Part shown: positions 14,556 through 22,021 of the stretch, piece by piece | Position numbering within the stretch: the first letter of the stretch is position 1 | How the letters are laid out: the number at the start of each line of letters is the position of its first letter | Source of the DNA: ZC4RG30 sp964632365 | GTDB lineage: Bacteria; Pseudomonadota; Gammaproteobacteria; Steroidobacterales; Steroidobacteraceae | Length of the DNA stretch: 27,542 nucleotides | Assembly (NCBI GenBank): GCA_964632365.1 | Contig: CAZWDR010000028.1 | Location: 1-27,542, forward strand | Direction: 5' to 3' | Translations under genes and position numbers: made by a program | Notes under the pieces: model-generated | Told to the model about the DNA's origin: nothing | Databases searched by the model: none | The model's input: the letters and a program-made list of their open reading frames with translations, nothing else

Positions 14556-15196
14556 GGTTGCAACCTCGTGATGGTCCAGGGAGATGCGACAGGCCGGCCG
14601 CCGCAGGAGATCGTCAGTTCGCGGTTCCAGCGGGCGCGTTCATGCAGGCGACCGGTGCCCGCCACCCACAGCTCCACGGCTTCGGCCCACATCACGTAAC
14701 CGCCCCAGTGCGCCGGGCGTGGCACCGGGCCATCGCCGAAACGCGCGCGGATCGAATCAGCCTGCTCGCGCAGCGCGGCCATCGAGGCCACCGGCTGGCT
14801 CTGCCGGCTGGCGTGGGCGCCGAGCTGGCTGTCGCGCGGACGGGTCGAGAAGTACAGGTCGCTGTCAGCAGGATCGCTGCGTTCGACGATGCCCTCGATG
14901 CGCACCTGACGGTGCAGGTGATCCCAGTGGAACACCGCGGCCGCACGCGGATTCGCCGCCAGTTCGCGGCCCTTGCGCGAATCGTAGTTGCTGTAGAAGC
15001 GCACGGCACCGGCGGCGGTGTCCAGCTCCTTGCACAGCACGACGCGCGCGGCAGGCCGGCCATCGACACTGGTGGCAAGCAGCATGGCGTTGGGATTGGG
15101 CTGGTCGTGCCGGCGCGTGGCTTCTTCGAGCCAGCTGGCCAGCACTGTCATCGGTTCGGTCGGCAGCGGATCGGGCAGCTGCTGTTCAGGTAACAT
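14552..15196 (-). CDS. pdxH: Pyridoxamine/pyridoxine 5'-phosphate oxidase PdxH
   Basis: PdxH is a cytosolic FMN enzyme that oxidises PNP and PMP to pyridoxal 5'-phosphate with O2. The 214-residue length is typical. Characteristic stretches are NAMLLATSVDGRPAARVVLCKE, FYSNYDSRKGRELAANP (FMN phosphate region), VFHWDHLHRQVRIEG, YFSTRPRDSQLGAHASRQSQ, HWGGYVMWAEAVELW and the C-terminal RLHERARWNRE followed by an end in TRLQP. It is the first gene of a three-gene minus-strand run with 4-nt overlaps. It is divergent from tyrA with only 30 nt between the start codons, so the two promoters must overlap each other or the coding ends. It supplies the cofactor used by PLP enzymes such as BioA in this window. 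Confidence 0.95.
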   Translation of the reverse strand: MLPEQQLPDPLPTEPMTVLASWLEEATRRHDQPNPNAMLLATSVDGRPAARVVLCKELDTAAGAVRFYSNYDSRKGRELAANPRAAAVFHWDHLHRQVRIEGIVERSDPADSDLYFSTRPRDSQLGAHASRQSQPVASMAALREQADSIRARFGDGPVPRPAHWGGYVMWAEAVELWVAGTGRLHERARWNRELTISCGGRPVASPWTITRLQP

Positions 15197-15226
15197 TGAG
15201 CGAGTTTATCCGCATAACGGTTCGCA

Positions 15227-16351
15227 ATGGCCACGACTTCCCTGGAGCAGCTCCGTCAGCAACTCGATCGTCTCGATAGCGAAATCGTCTCGCTGATCGG
15301 CAAGCGCCAGGCCATCGCCCGGGAAGTCGCCGCGGCCAAGCGGGCCACCGGATATCCCACGCGCGACTACCAGCGCGAACGCGAAGTCATCCTGGCCGCG
15401 CGCGCGCGCGCGGAGCAGGAAGGCCTCTCTCCCGATGTCGCCGAGAAAGTGCTTCGCCTGCTGATCCGCTCTTCGCTCACGACGCAGGAGCAGGTCAGCG
15501 TCGCCACCCACGGCGCGGGCGATGGGCGTCGCGCGCTGGTGATCGGTGGCGCCGGCAAGATGGGCGCATGGTTCGCGCGCTTCCTGGTCTCGCAGGGCTT
15601 CGCGGTGACGGTGGCCGATCCGCGCGGCCGCAGCGAAGAGGGCGACTGGGTGGCCGACTGGTCGGCGCTCGGCGATCTCGACGCCTTCGACTACATCGTG
15701 GTGGCCACGCCGCTTGGTGCCAGCGACGAGATCCTGAAGCAGCTTGCCGCACGTCGCCCGAAGGGCGTGGTGTTCGACCTGGGTTCGCTGAAGTCGCCGC
15801 TGCGTGCGGGTCTCGCCGCGCTGCAGGCGGCCGGCGTCAAGGTGACCTCCATCCACCCGATGTTCGGACCTTCGGTCGAGCTGCTGTCGGGGCGCCACGT
15901 GATCTTCATCGACCTCGGCCAGCCCGAGGCGCTCGAGGCGGCGCGGGCGCTGTTCCGTCCCACGCTTGCCGAGCAGGTGGTGATGGACCTCGACGAGCAC
16001 GATCGCCTGGTCGCCTATGTGCTCGGCCTGTCGCATGCGCTGAACATCGCCTTCTTCACCGCGCTGGTGGGCAGCGGCGAGGCGGCGCCGAAGCTCACGC
16101 GCATGTCGAGCACCACCTTCGACGCGCAGGTCGATGTGGCCGCCGCCGTCGCTGAAGAAAGCCCGGACCTCTACTACGAGATCCAGGCGCTGAACGACTA
16201 CGGCGCCGAGTCGCTGCAGGCGCTGGCGGCCGCGGTCGAGCGGCTGAAGGAAACCGTGCAGCGGCGCGACCTGCCCGCATTCCGCGCGCTGATGGCGCAG
16301 GGACTGGCCTATCTGCAGGATCGCAGGGACCTCGCGCGCGCACGCGCCTGA
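15227..16351 (+). CDS. tyrA: Bifunctional chorismate mutase/prephenate dehydrogenase TyrA (T-protein)
   Basis: TyrA turns chorismate into prephenate and then 4-hydroxyphenylpyruvate for tyrosine. The 374-residue length is the enterobacterial T-protein length. Residues 1-90 form an AroQ-type mutase (LEQLRQQLDRLDSEIVSLIGKRQAIAREVAAAK, DYQREREV, one helix continuing to LLIRSSLTTQEQ). From about residue 102 comes the dehydrogenase: the nucleotide loop LVIGGAGKMGAWF, DYIVVATPLGAS, DLGSLKSPL and IHPMFGPSVELLSGRHV with catalytic His210, then LVAYVLGLSHALNIAFFTALV and the helical dimerisation end. Such enzymes are usually inhibited by tyrosine. The gene contains an eight-unit CG run at 15397-15412 that stays in frame (AARARAE). 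Confidence 0.96.
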   Translation: MATTSLEQLRQQLDRLDSEIVSLIGKRQAIAREVAAAKRATGYPTRDYQREREVILAARARAEQEGLSPDVAEKVLRLLIRSSLTTQEQVSVATHGAGDGRRALVIGGAGKMGAWFARFLVSQGFAVTVADPRGRSEEGDWVADWSALGDLDAFDYIVVATPLGASDEILKQLAARRPKGVVFDLGSLKSPLRAGLAALQAAGVKVTSIHPMFGPSVELLSGRHVIFIDLGQPEALEAARALFRPTLAEQVVMDLDEHDRLVAYVLGLSHALNIAFFTALVGSGEAAPKLTRMSSTTFDAQVDVAAAVAEESPDLYYEIQALNDYGAESLQALAAAVERLKETVQRRDLPAFRALMAQGLAYLQDRRDLARARA

Positions 16352-16441
16352 GTGCAAAGGCGGGCGCGGCGAAGCTTCCGGCCGTCGCCGGGAAGTGTCG
16401 CCTTGCCACGGAGGGGTCCGGGCGGTTACAAGAACCGGATC

Positions 16442-17029
16442 ATGACGGATGTGATCGACCGGGACGGATTCCGCGCCAACGTCGGCATCGTCCTGATGGG
16501 CGAGGGCGGCAAGCTGTTCCTCGGCCGTCGCACTGGCGGCAAAGGCTGGCAGTTTCCGCAGGGCGGAATGCGCGACGGCGAATCGGCCGAAGAATCCCTG
16601 TTCCGCGAACTCAACGAAGAAACGGGCCTGAACCCCGGCGACGTGCAGTTGCTCGGCGCCACCGGCAACTGGCTGCGTTACCGCCTGCCGTCGCGCTACC
16701 AGCGCCGCGGGCAGAAGCCGCTGTGCGTGGGCCAGAAGCAGCGCTGGTTCCTGCTGCAGCTGCGTGCCGCCGAGTCGGGGATCCGCCTCGACGCCAGCGG
16801 CGAACCTGAATTCGACCGCTGGCGCTGGGTGGATTACTGGCAGCCGGTGCGCGAGGTGATCTATTTCAAGCGTCCGGTCTACGTGAAGGCGCTGCACGAG
16901 CTGGCGCCGCTGGCGCGACCGGACGGGCTGCCGCCCTATCCAGCCTGGTGGGCAACGCAGACGCAGCCGCGCCGCCCGGGCGGTGCGCCGCGCGCACGCG
17001 CGCCCGCGGCGACGACCGCGCCGGAATGA
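16442..17029 (+). CDS. rppH: RNA pyrophosphohydrolase RppH
   Basis: RppH is a Nudix hydrolase that removes pyrophosphate from the 5' triphosphate of mRNAs and so starts RNase E-dependent decay. The ATG at 16442 gives MTDVIDRDGFRANVGIVLM, the normal family start; the frame is open to 16352, but that part has no homology I recognise. The Nudix box (GX5EX7REUXEEXGU) is complete at residues 41-63, from GGMRDGESAEES to RELNEETGL. Before it is KGWQFPQ, and after it come WLRYRLPSRY, CVGQKQRWFLL and EFDRWRWVDYW, all typical of RppH. The 195-residue length exceeds the usual 160-175 because of an Ala/Arg/Pro-rich tail after about residue 165, as in several Xanthomonadales relatives. The stop overlaps the next start (ATGA). 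Confidence 0.95.
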   Translation: MTDVIDRDGFRANVGIVLMGEGGKLFLGRRTGGKGWQFPQGGMRDGESAEESLFRELNEETGLNPGDVQLLGATGNWLRYRLPSRYQRRGQKPLCVGQKQRWFLLQLRAAESGIRLDASGEPEFDRWRWVDYWQPVREVIYFKRPVYVKALHELAPLARPDGLPPYPAWWATQTQPRRPGGAPRARAPAATTAPE

Positions 17030-17751
17030 AGACCCCCACCGTCAAGGTGCCACGCCTGATCGTGGGTGCATCGCCGGTGCGCCAGCGCCTGCTGCTGGGC
17101 GGGGCGGCGCTGCTGGTGCTGCTGCTGGTGTGGGGCGCCTTCCAGTGGGGCCGCGGCAACCTCGGGCTGCCCGGCGGCATCACCCCCGATCGGGTCACAT
17201 TGCGCGACCGCGTCAATTCGCTGGAGACCGAGCTGCGCACGCTGCGCGTGGAACTGGCACGTCGCGATGGCGAACGGGTGGGACAGGCACGCGAGCGCAC
17301 CGAGCTGGCCCGCACCATCCACTCGCTGCGCGGCGATGTGCAGCGGCTGGAGAGCGAGCTGGGCTTCTACCGCGGCGTCGTCGGCACCAGCGGCCCGGCG
17401 GACGTGCTGAAGATCCAGCAGTTCCGCATCAGCCGCACGCCCGACCCGAACACCTACCGGGTGCGGCTGGCGCTCGGTCGCCCGCTGAATCCCCAGGGCA
17501 ATGTCAGCGGCACGCTGCGCATGCGCTTCGAAGGCGCCATCGGCAACGCGCCGACGAGTTTCGATCTGGCCGATCTGAGCGACGTGCAGCGCGGGGAGCT
17601 GGCCTTCGACTTCAGCTACCTGCAGGAGATCGAGCAGATGATCCGCCTGCCGCCCGGCTTCGTGCCGACGCGGACGGTGGTCGAGCTGGTCCCGTCACGC
17701 CGGGGCGTGAACCCGGTGAGCGAAACTTTTCCCTGGACCCTGGAGAATTGA
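17026..17751 (+). CDS. Inner-membrane coiled-coil protein, DUF6776-like
   Basis: The product has 241 residues and starts at the ATG overlapping the rppH stop. It has a short basic N-terminus, one transmembrane helix at about residues 24-42 (LLLGGAALLVLLLVWGAFQWG) and a predicted coiled coil at about 58-118 (RDRVNSLETELRTLRVELAR, HSLRGDVQRLESELGFYRGVV). A beta-rich C-terminal domain follows (ILKIQ-type start as VLKIQQFRISRTPD, YRVRLALGRPL, GTLRMRFEG, LAFDFSYLQEIEQMIRLPPGFVPTRTVVELVPS). This is the layout of the DUF6776 family, which I recognise by position and shape; its function is not known. It sits 6 nt before the bactofilin gene. Co-occurrence of the two suggests a joint envelope role, perhaps anchoring bactofilin filaments to the membrane, but that is inference. 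Confidence 0.8.
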   Translation: MKTPTVKVPRLIVGASPVRQRLLLGGAALLVLLLVWGAFQWGRGNLGLPGGITPDRVTLRDRVNSLETELRTLRVELARRDGERVGQARERTELARTIHSLRGDVQRLESELGFYRGVVGTSGPADVLKIQQFRISRTPDPNTYRVRLALGRPLNPQGNVSGTLRMRFEGAIGNAPTSFDLADLSDVQRGELAFDFSYLQEIEQMIRLPPGFVPTRTVVELVPSRRGVNPVSETFPWTLEN

Positions 17752-17757
17752 CCGCGC

Positions 17758-18105
17758 ATGTTCCGCAAAGACCCCTCTGCCGCGATCGATTCCCTGCTGG
17801 GGGCCAGCACCCGCATCCAGGGGGACCTGGTCTTCGGGGGCGGCCTGCACCTGGATGGCGCGGTGGCCGGCAATGTGAAGCCGGAGGGGGAGGGCGCCAC
17901 GCGCCTGGTGATCGGCGAGACCGGCACGATCGAGGGGTCCTGCGAAGCCCAGGTGGTCGAGTTGCACGGCACCGTGAAGGGCGACATCACCGCGCGGGTG
18001 CGCGTGTTGCTGGGCCCCAGGGCGCGGGTCGAGGGCAATCTGCACTACGGCGCGATTGAAATGGCCGCCGGCGCCGCCATCAAGGGTAAAATGGTGAAGC
18101 TATGA
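17758..18105 (+). CDS. Bactofilin (polymer-forming cytoskeletal protein)
   Basis: The 115-residue protein is a compact beta-helix of the bactofilin (DUF583) type. It has a short N-terminal tail (MFRKDPSAAIDSLLGASTRI) and repeated strands with the family pattern: IQGDLVFGGGLHLDGAVAGNV, LVIGETGTIEGSCEAQVVELHGTVKGDI and VLLGPRARVEGNLHYGAIEMAAGAAIKGKMV. Bactofilins form non-polar filaments without nucleotides and commonly scaffold cell-wall enzymes. Several are encoded next to M23 endopeptidases; here an M23 gene (mepM) is a few genes away on the other strand. The nearest Shine-Dalgarno match, GGAG at 17742-17745, is rather far from the ATG. The stop overlaps the erpA start (ATGA). Confidence 0.92.
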   Translation: MFRKDPSAAIDSLLGASTRIQGDLVFGGGLHLDGAVAGNVKPEGEGATRLVIGETGTIEGSCEAQVVELHGTVKGDITARVRVLLGPRARVEGNLHYGAIEMAAGAAIKGKMVKL

Positions 18106-18434
18106 ACGAATCCATCCTGTTTACCGACGCCGCGGCCAGCAAGGTCGCTGAACTGATCCGCGACGAAGGCAATCCGGCGCTGATGCTGCGGGTCTACGTG
18201 CAGGGCGGCGGCTGCTCGGGCATGCAATACGGCTTCGAGTTCGACGAAGCGGAGCAGGAAGGCGACACGATGGTCGAGAAGCAGGGCGTGAAGCTGCTGG
18301 TCGACCCGATGAGCTTCCAGTACCTCAGCGGCGCCGAGATCGACTATCGCGATGGCCTCGAGGGCGCGCAGTTCGTCATCCGCAATCCCAACGCGCAGAC
18401 CACCTGCGGCTGCGGCTCCTCGTTCGCCGCCTGA
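18102..18434 (+). CDS. erpA: Iron-sulfur cluster insertion protein ErpA
   Basis: ErpA is an A-type carrier that hands Fe-S clusters to target apoproteins, including IspG/IspH and respiratory enzymes. The 110-residue length is typical. The three conserved Cys are present: Cys38 in QGGGCSGMQYGF, and Cys102 and Cys104 in TTCGCGSSFAA near the C-terminus. The internal DPMSFQYLSGAEIDYRDGLEGAQFVIRNPNA matches ErpA better than IscA or SufA. The start ATG overlaps the bactofilin stop, so the two are coupled. ppx follows after a 31-nt gap. In Pseudomonas I recall erpA lying directly before anmK-mepM-tyrS-rrn; here ppx and ppk1 intervene and anmK-mepM are on the minus strand. Confidence 0.96.
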   Translation: MNESILFTDAAASKVAELIRDEGNPALMLRVYVQGGGCSGMQYGFEFDEAEQEGDTMVEKQGVKLLVDPMSFQYLSGAEIDYRDGLEGAQFVIRNPNAQTTCGCGSSFAA

Positions 18435-18465
18435 TTCCGGGCCGGTTCCCGGGAGGCCGCCCGCC

Positions 18466-19977
18466 GTGACCCGCCGAGCGCAGCGCGTTCCGGACGTGCT
18501 GGCGGCCGTCGACCTGGGCTCCAACAGCTTCCATCTCGTCGTCGCCCAGTATCGCAACGGCCAGCTGGTGGTCATCGACCGCCTGCGCGAGCCCGTGCAG
18601 CTGGCGTCGGGTCTCGACGCCGACGGCCGCCTCGATCCCGAGATTGCCCGGCGCGCCCTGGCCTGCCTGAAGCGCTTCGGGCAGCGCATCGCCACGCTGC
18701 GTGCCGATGCCGTGCGCGTCGCCGGCACCAGCGCGCTGCGCCGCGTGCGCCACCGCGAGGCCTTCCTGACCCGCGCCAGCGCCGCGCTCGGGCACCCGGT
18801 GCAGGTGATCGCGGGGCGTGAGGAGGCGCGACTGATCTACGCGGGCGTCGCGCAGTCGCTGCCGGTGCGATCCGGCCGCCGCCTCGTGGTCGACATCGGC
18901 GGCGGCAGCACCGAGCTGATCATCGGCCGCGGCCTCACCCCCCTCGAACTGGAAAGCGTCAACCTCGGCTGTGTCGACCTCAGCCAGCGGTTCTTCGCCG
19001 ACGGCCGCCTCACGTCCCGGCGATTCGGCCGCGCGCGCCTGGCCGCGCGGCAGCTGCTCGAACCGGTGCAGCAGACCTTCCTGCGGCGTGGCTGGGATTC
19101 CGTGGCGGGCTCCTCCGGCACCGCGCGCACGGTGTTCGAGGCGCTGCGCGAGATCAATCCCAAGGCCACCGCGATCACCGCCGACGGCATCGATGCGCTC
19201 ACCGCGGCGTTGTGCGCCGCCGGTCGCACCGACGCGATCCCGTTCGCGGCGGTCACGGCCGACCGCCGCAATGTCATCGCCGGTGGCGTCTCCATCCTCG
19301 CGGCCGTGTTCGCGCAGTTGCAGATCCGCGAGATGCGCTGGAGCGAGGGGGCCATGCGCGAGGGCCTGCTCTACGACATGGTCGGGCGTTACCTGCACGA
19401 GGATGCGCGCGAGCGCACCGTGCGCTCGATGCAGCAGCGCTATCACGTCGATGTGGCGCAGGCCGAACGCGTCGAGCAGACCGCGATGAGGCTGCTGGCG
19501 CAGGTGGAGGACAGCTGGCGCCTGCACGATCCGGCCGCCGCGCAGATGCTCGGCTGGGCCTGCCGCCTGCACGAGATCGGGCTGGATGTGGCCCACAGCG
19601 GCTACCACCGCCACGGCGCCTACCTGCTGCAGAACGCCGACATGCCGGGCTTCACCCGCGACGAGCAGGCGTTGCTGTCGCGGCTCGTCGGCGCGCAACG
19701 CAAGAAGTTCACGCTCGATGACCTGGCCGAGCTGTGGCCGCCCTGGGATCACTGCGCCAGCTACCTGATCCTGGTGCTGCGCCTGGCCGTGCTGCTCCAC
19801 CGTGATCGCAGCTCCACGCCGCTGCCGCGCCTGAAGCTGGCCGGCAAGCCGCGCACGCTCGAACTGCGCCTGCCTTCGCGGACCTTCCGCGCCCGGCCAC
19901 TGACGGCCGCAGACCTCGAGGACGAGACGCGCTACCTGCGCGCCCAGGGCCTGCGCCTGAGGGTGCTGGCCGGCTGA
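18466..19977 (+). CDS. ppx: Exopolyphosphatase / guanosine pentaphosphatase (Ppx/GppA family)
   Basis: The product has 503 residues. The GTG start at 18466 has GGGAGG at 18451-18456; the frame opens earlier but overlaps erpA. It has the ASKHA-fold motifs AAVDLGSNSFHLVVAQ (phosphate 1), VAGTSALRRVRHREAFL, VIAGREEARLIYAGVAQS and LVVDIGGGSTELIIG (phosphate 2). An HD-like helical half with DAQ-type helices follows, then a C-terminal domain (LRLAVLLHRDRSS, RTLELRLPSRTF). It releases phosphate from polyphosphate chain ends and may also convert pppGpp to ppGpp; the two activities cannot be told apart here. Lying tail to tail with ppk1 favours the Ppx name. The stop region forms a hairpin with the end of ppk1. 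Confidence 0.9.
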   Translation: MTRRAQRVPDVLAAVDLGSNSFHLVVAQYRNGQLVVIDRLREPVQLASGLDADGRLDPEIARRALACLKRFGQRIATLRADAVRVAGTSALRRVRHREAFLTRASAALGHPVQVIAGREEARLIYAGVAQSLPVRSGRRLVVDIGGGSTELIIGRGLTPLELESVNLGCVDLSQRFFADGRLTSRRFGRARLAARQLLEPVQQTFLRRGWDSVAGSSGTARTVFEALREINPKATAITADGIDALTAALCAAGRTDAIPFAAVTADRRNVIAGGVSILAAVFAQLQIREMRWSEGAMREGLLYDMVGRYLHEDARERTVRSMQQRYHVDVAQAERVEQTAMRLLAQVEDSWRLHDPAAAQMLGWACRLHEIGLDVAHSGYHRHGAYLLQNADMPGFTRDEQALLSRLVGAQRKKFTLDDLAELWPPWDHCASYLILVLRLAVLLHRDRSSTPLPRLKLAGKPRTLELRLPSRTFRARPLTAADLEDETRYLRAQGLRLRVLAG

Positions 19978-19996
19978 AATGCCGGGGTCAGCCGGC
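19969..19996. terminator. Hairpin formed by the stop regions of convergent ppx and ppk1
   Basis: GCCGGCTGA (19969-19977, the last two codons and stop of ppx) and TCAGCCGGC (19988-19996, the same three codons of ppk1 on the other strand) form a perfect 9-bp stem with a 10-nt loop. It could slow or stop transcription from both sides, but it has no T-run, so a true Rho-independent terminator is not certain. Confidence 0.45.
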
Positions 19997-22021
19997 GTGC
20001 AGCTTCAGCTGCCCGGACTGCGCCGAGCGGGGCGGCGAGCCGTCCTCTGGCCGCGGCGCGCGCACATACGTGCCGTCCGGCTGCATCAGCCAGGCCTCGG
20101 CGGAATCGGCCAGATACAGGTCGAGGTCGCGTCGCACGGAGGCATGCAGCAACGGATCGAGCACGGGGAAGGCCACCTCCACGCGCCGGAACAGGTTGCG
20201 CTCCATCCAGTCCGCGCTGCTCAGGTAGATGCGCGCCGCCGGTCCCTCGCCGAAGCACCACACCCGCGGATGCTCGAGGAAACGCCCGACCACCGAGCGC
20301 ACCCGGATGTTCGCCGACATTCCCTCGACGCCGGGCCGCAGCGCGCAGGTGCCGCGCACCACCAGGTCGATCTGCGTGCCGGCGCGGGAGGCCGCATAGA
20401 GCGCCTCGATCACCTTCCGCTCGGTCAGGGCATTCATGCGCGCCACGATGCGGCCCTGCGGCCCCAGTGCGGCCTGCGCGCCGATCATCTCCAGCAACCG
20501 CTCGTGCAAGGTGAACGGCGACTGCAGCAGCAACCGCAGCTTCGGCGTGCGCGTCAGGCTGGTCAGCTGCATGAAGATCTCGTGCACGTCGAGGCCGATG
20601 GCCTCGTTGGCGGTCAGCAGCCCATAGTCGGTATAGGCGCGCGCGGTCTTGTGGTGGTAGTTGCCGGTCCCCAGGTGGCAGTAGCGGCGGATGCCGTCCT
20701 GCTCCCGCCGCACCACCAGCAGCATCTTCGCGTGCGTCTTGAATCCGACCACGCCATACATCACGTGCACGCCGGCTTCCTGCAGCCGCGTCGCAAGACC
20801 GATGTTGGCCTCCTCGTCGAAACGCGCGCGCAGCTCGATGATCGCGGTGACGTCCTTGCCATTGTTCGACGCGGTCACCAGCCCGTCGACGATGGGCGAA
20901 TCGGACCCCGTGCGGTACAGCGTCTGCTTGATCGCCAGCACCTGCGGGTCCGCGGCGGCCTGGCGCAGGAACTCGGTCACCGGCGCAAAGCTGTGGAAGG
21001 GCTGGTGCAGCAGGATGTCGCGGTGCTTCAGCTGCTCGATGATGACGGTGCCGGGGGCCAGATGCACCGGCAGCCCCGGCGTGAACATCGGATATTTAAG
21101 GTCGCCGCGCGTCGACAGCTCGTGGATCACCGACAGGCGGTTCAGGTTCACCGGTCCCGGCACGCGATACAGGTCCTGCCGGGTGAGCAGGAACTGCGCC
21201 AGCAGGTAGTCGGCCACGTCCTCCGGGCAGTCCATCGAGGTTTCCAGCCGCACCGCGGCGCCGTAGCGCCGATGCGCCAGCTCGCCCTCCAGCGCGCGGC
21301 GCAGGTCGTCGATCTCCTCCTCGTCCACGAACAGGTCGCTGTTGCGCGTGACGCGGAACGGATAGCAGCCGGTGACCTGCATGCCCGGGAACAGCAGCGG
21401 CACGAACTCCGCGACGATGTTCGACAGCAGCACCAGCGACATGCCGCTGGCCCCGTTGGGCACGCGCACCACGCGCGGCAATGAGCGCGGCACCTGCACC
21501 ACCGCCAGTTCGGTGTCCCGCTCGAAGGCATCCTTGCCCTCCAGCCGCACGATGAAGTTCAGGCTCTTGTTCTGGATGCGCGGAAACGGCCGCGCCGGGT
21601 CCAGGCCCAGCGGGCTCAGCACCGGCTCCACTTCATTGTGGAAATGGGCCTCGAGCAGCGCGCGATCCTCCGCGTTCCAGGTGTCCCGCGGCTGCAGGCG
21701 CACACCGGCCGCGGCCATCTGCGGCAGCAGCAGCTCGTTCAGGCAGCGGTACTGCTCCTCGACCAGCCGCGCCGCACGCGTGCGGATCTGCGCCAGCAGA
21801 TCCGGCACGTCCCCATCCAGTTCCTCCAGCTGCTTCAGTCCCGCCACCCGGATCTCGAAGAACTCATCGAGGTTGCTGGACGAGATGCACAGGAAGCGCA
21901 GCCGCTCCAGCAGCGGCACCGACGGATCCTCCGCCTGCGCGAGCACCCGCTGGTTGAATTCGAGCAGGGACAGCTCGCGGTTGATCAGCGTTTCCATGCG
22001 TGACCCGCGAGCTTCGCTCAT
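19988..22021 (-). CDS. ppk1: Polyphosphate kinase 1
   Basis: PPK1 makes long-chain polyphosphate from ATP at the membrane. The 677-residue length fits. In order: the N-terminal ETLINRELSLLEFNQRVLAQA, FLCISSSNLDEFFEIRVAGL, PLGLDPARPFPRIQNKSLN, YPFRVTRNSDLFVDEEE, VLAIKQTLYRTGSDSPIV, and the active site with the phosphorylated His at residue 430 (GFKTHAKMLLVVRRE) and a second catalytic His449 (CHLGTGNYHHKTARAYTDYG). It ends with MNALTERKVIEALYAASRAG and YLSSADWMERNLFRRVEVAFPV. The spacing of 19 between the two His equals that of E. coli PPK (435/454). The start chosen (22021) overlaps the anmK stop (ATGA); an internal ATG at 21997 (METLINREL) is possible. The gene converges with ppx, the enzyme that degrades its product. 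Confidence 0.96.
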   Translation of the reverse strand: MSEARGSRMETLINRELSLLEFNQRVLAQAEDPSVPLLERLRFLCISSSNLDEFFEIRVAGLKQLEELDGDVPDLLAQIRTRAARLVEEQYRCLNELLLPQMAAAGVRLQPRDTWNAEDRALLEAHFHNEVEPVLSPLGLDPARPFPRIQNKSLNFIVRLEGKDAFERDTELAVVQVPRSLPRVVRVPNGASGMSLVLLSNIVAEFVPLLFPGMQVTGCYPFRVTRNSDLFVDEEEIDDLRRALEGELAHRRYGAAVRLETSMDCPEDVADYLLAQFLLTRQDLYRVPGPVNLNRLSVIHELSTRGDLKYPMFTPGLPVHLAPGTVIIEQLKHRDILLHQPFHSFAPVTEFLRQAAADPQVLAIKQTLYRTGSDSPIVDGLVTASNNGKDVTAIIELRARFDEEANIGLATRLQEAGVHVMYGVVGFKTHAKMLLVVRREQDGIRRYCHLGTGNYHHKTARAYTDYGLLTANEAIGLDVHEIFMQLTSLTRTPKLRLLLQSPFTLHERLLEMIGAQAALGPQGRIVARMNALTERKVIEALYAASRAGTQIDLVVRGTCALRPGVEGMSANIRVRSVVGRFLEHPRVWCFGEGPAARIYLSSADWMERNLFRRVEVAFPVLDPLLHASVRRDLDLYLADSAEAWLMQPDGTYVRAPRPEDGSPPRSAQSGQLKLHAG

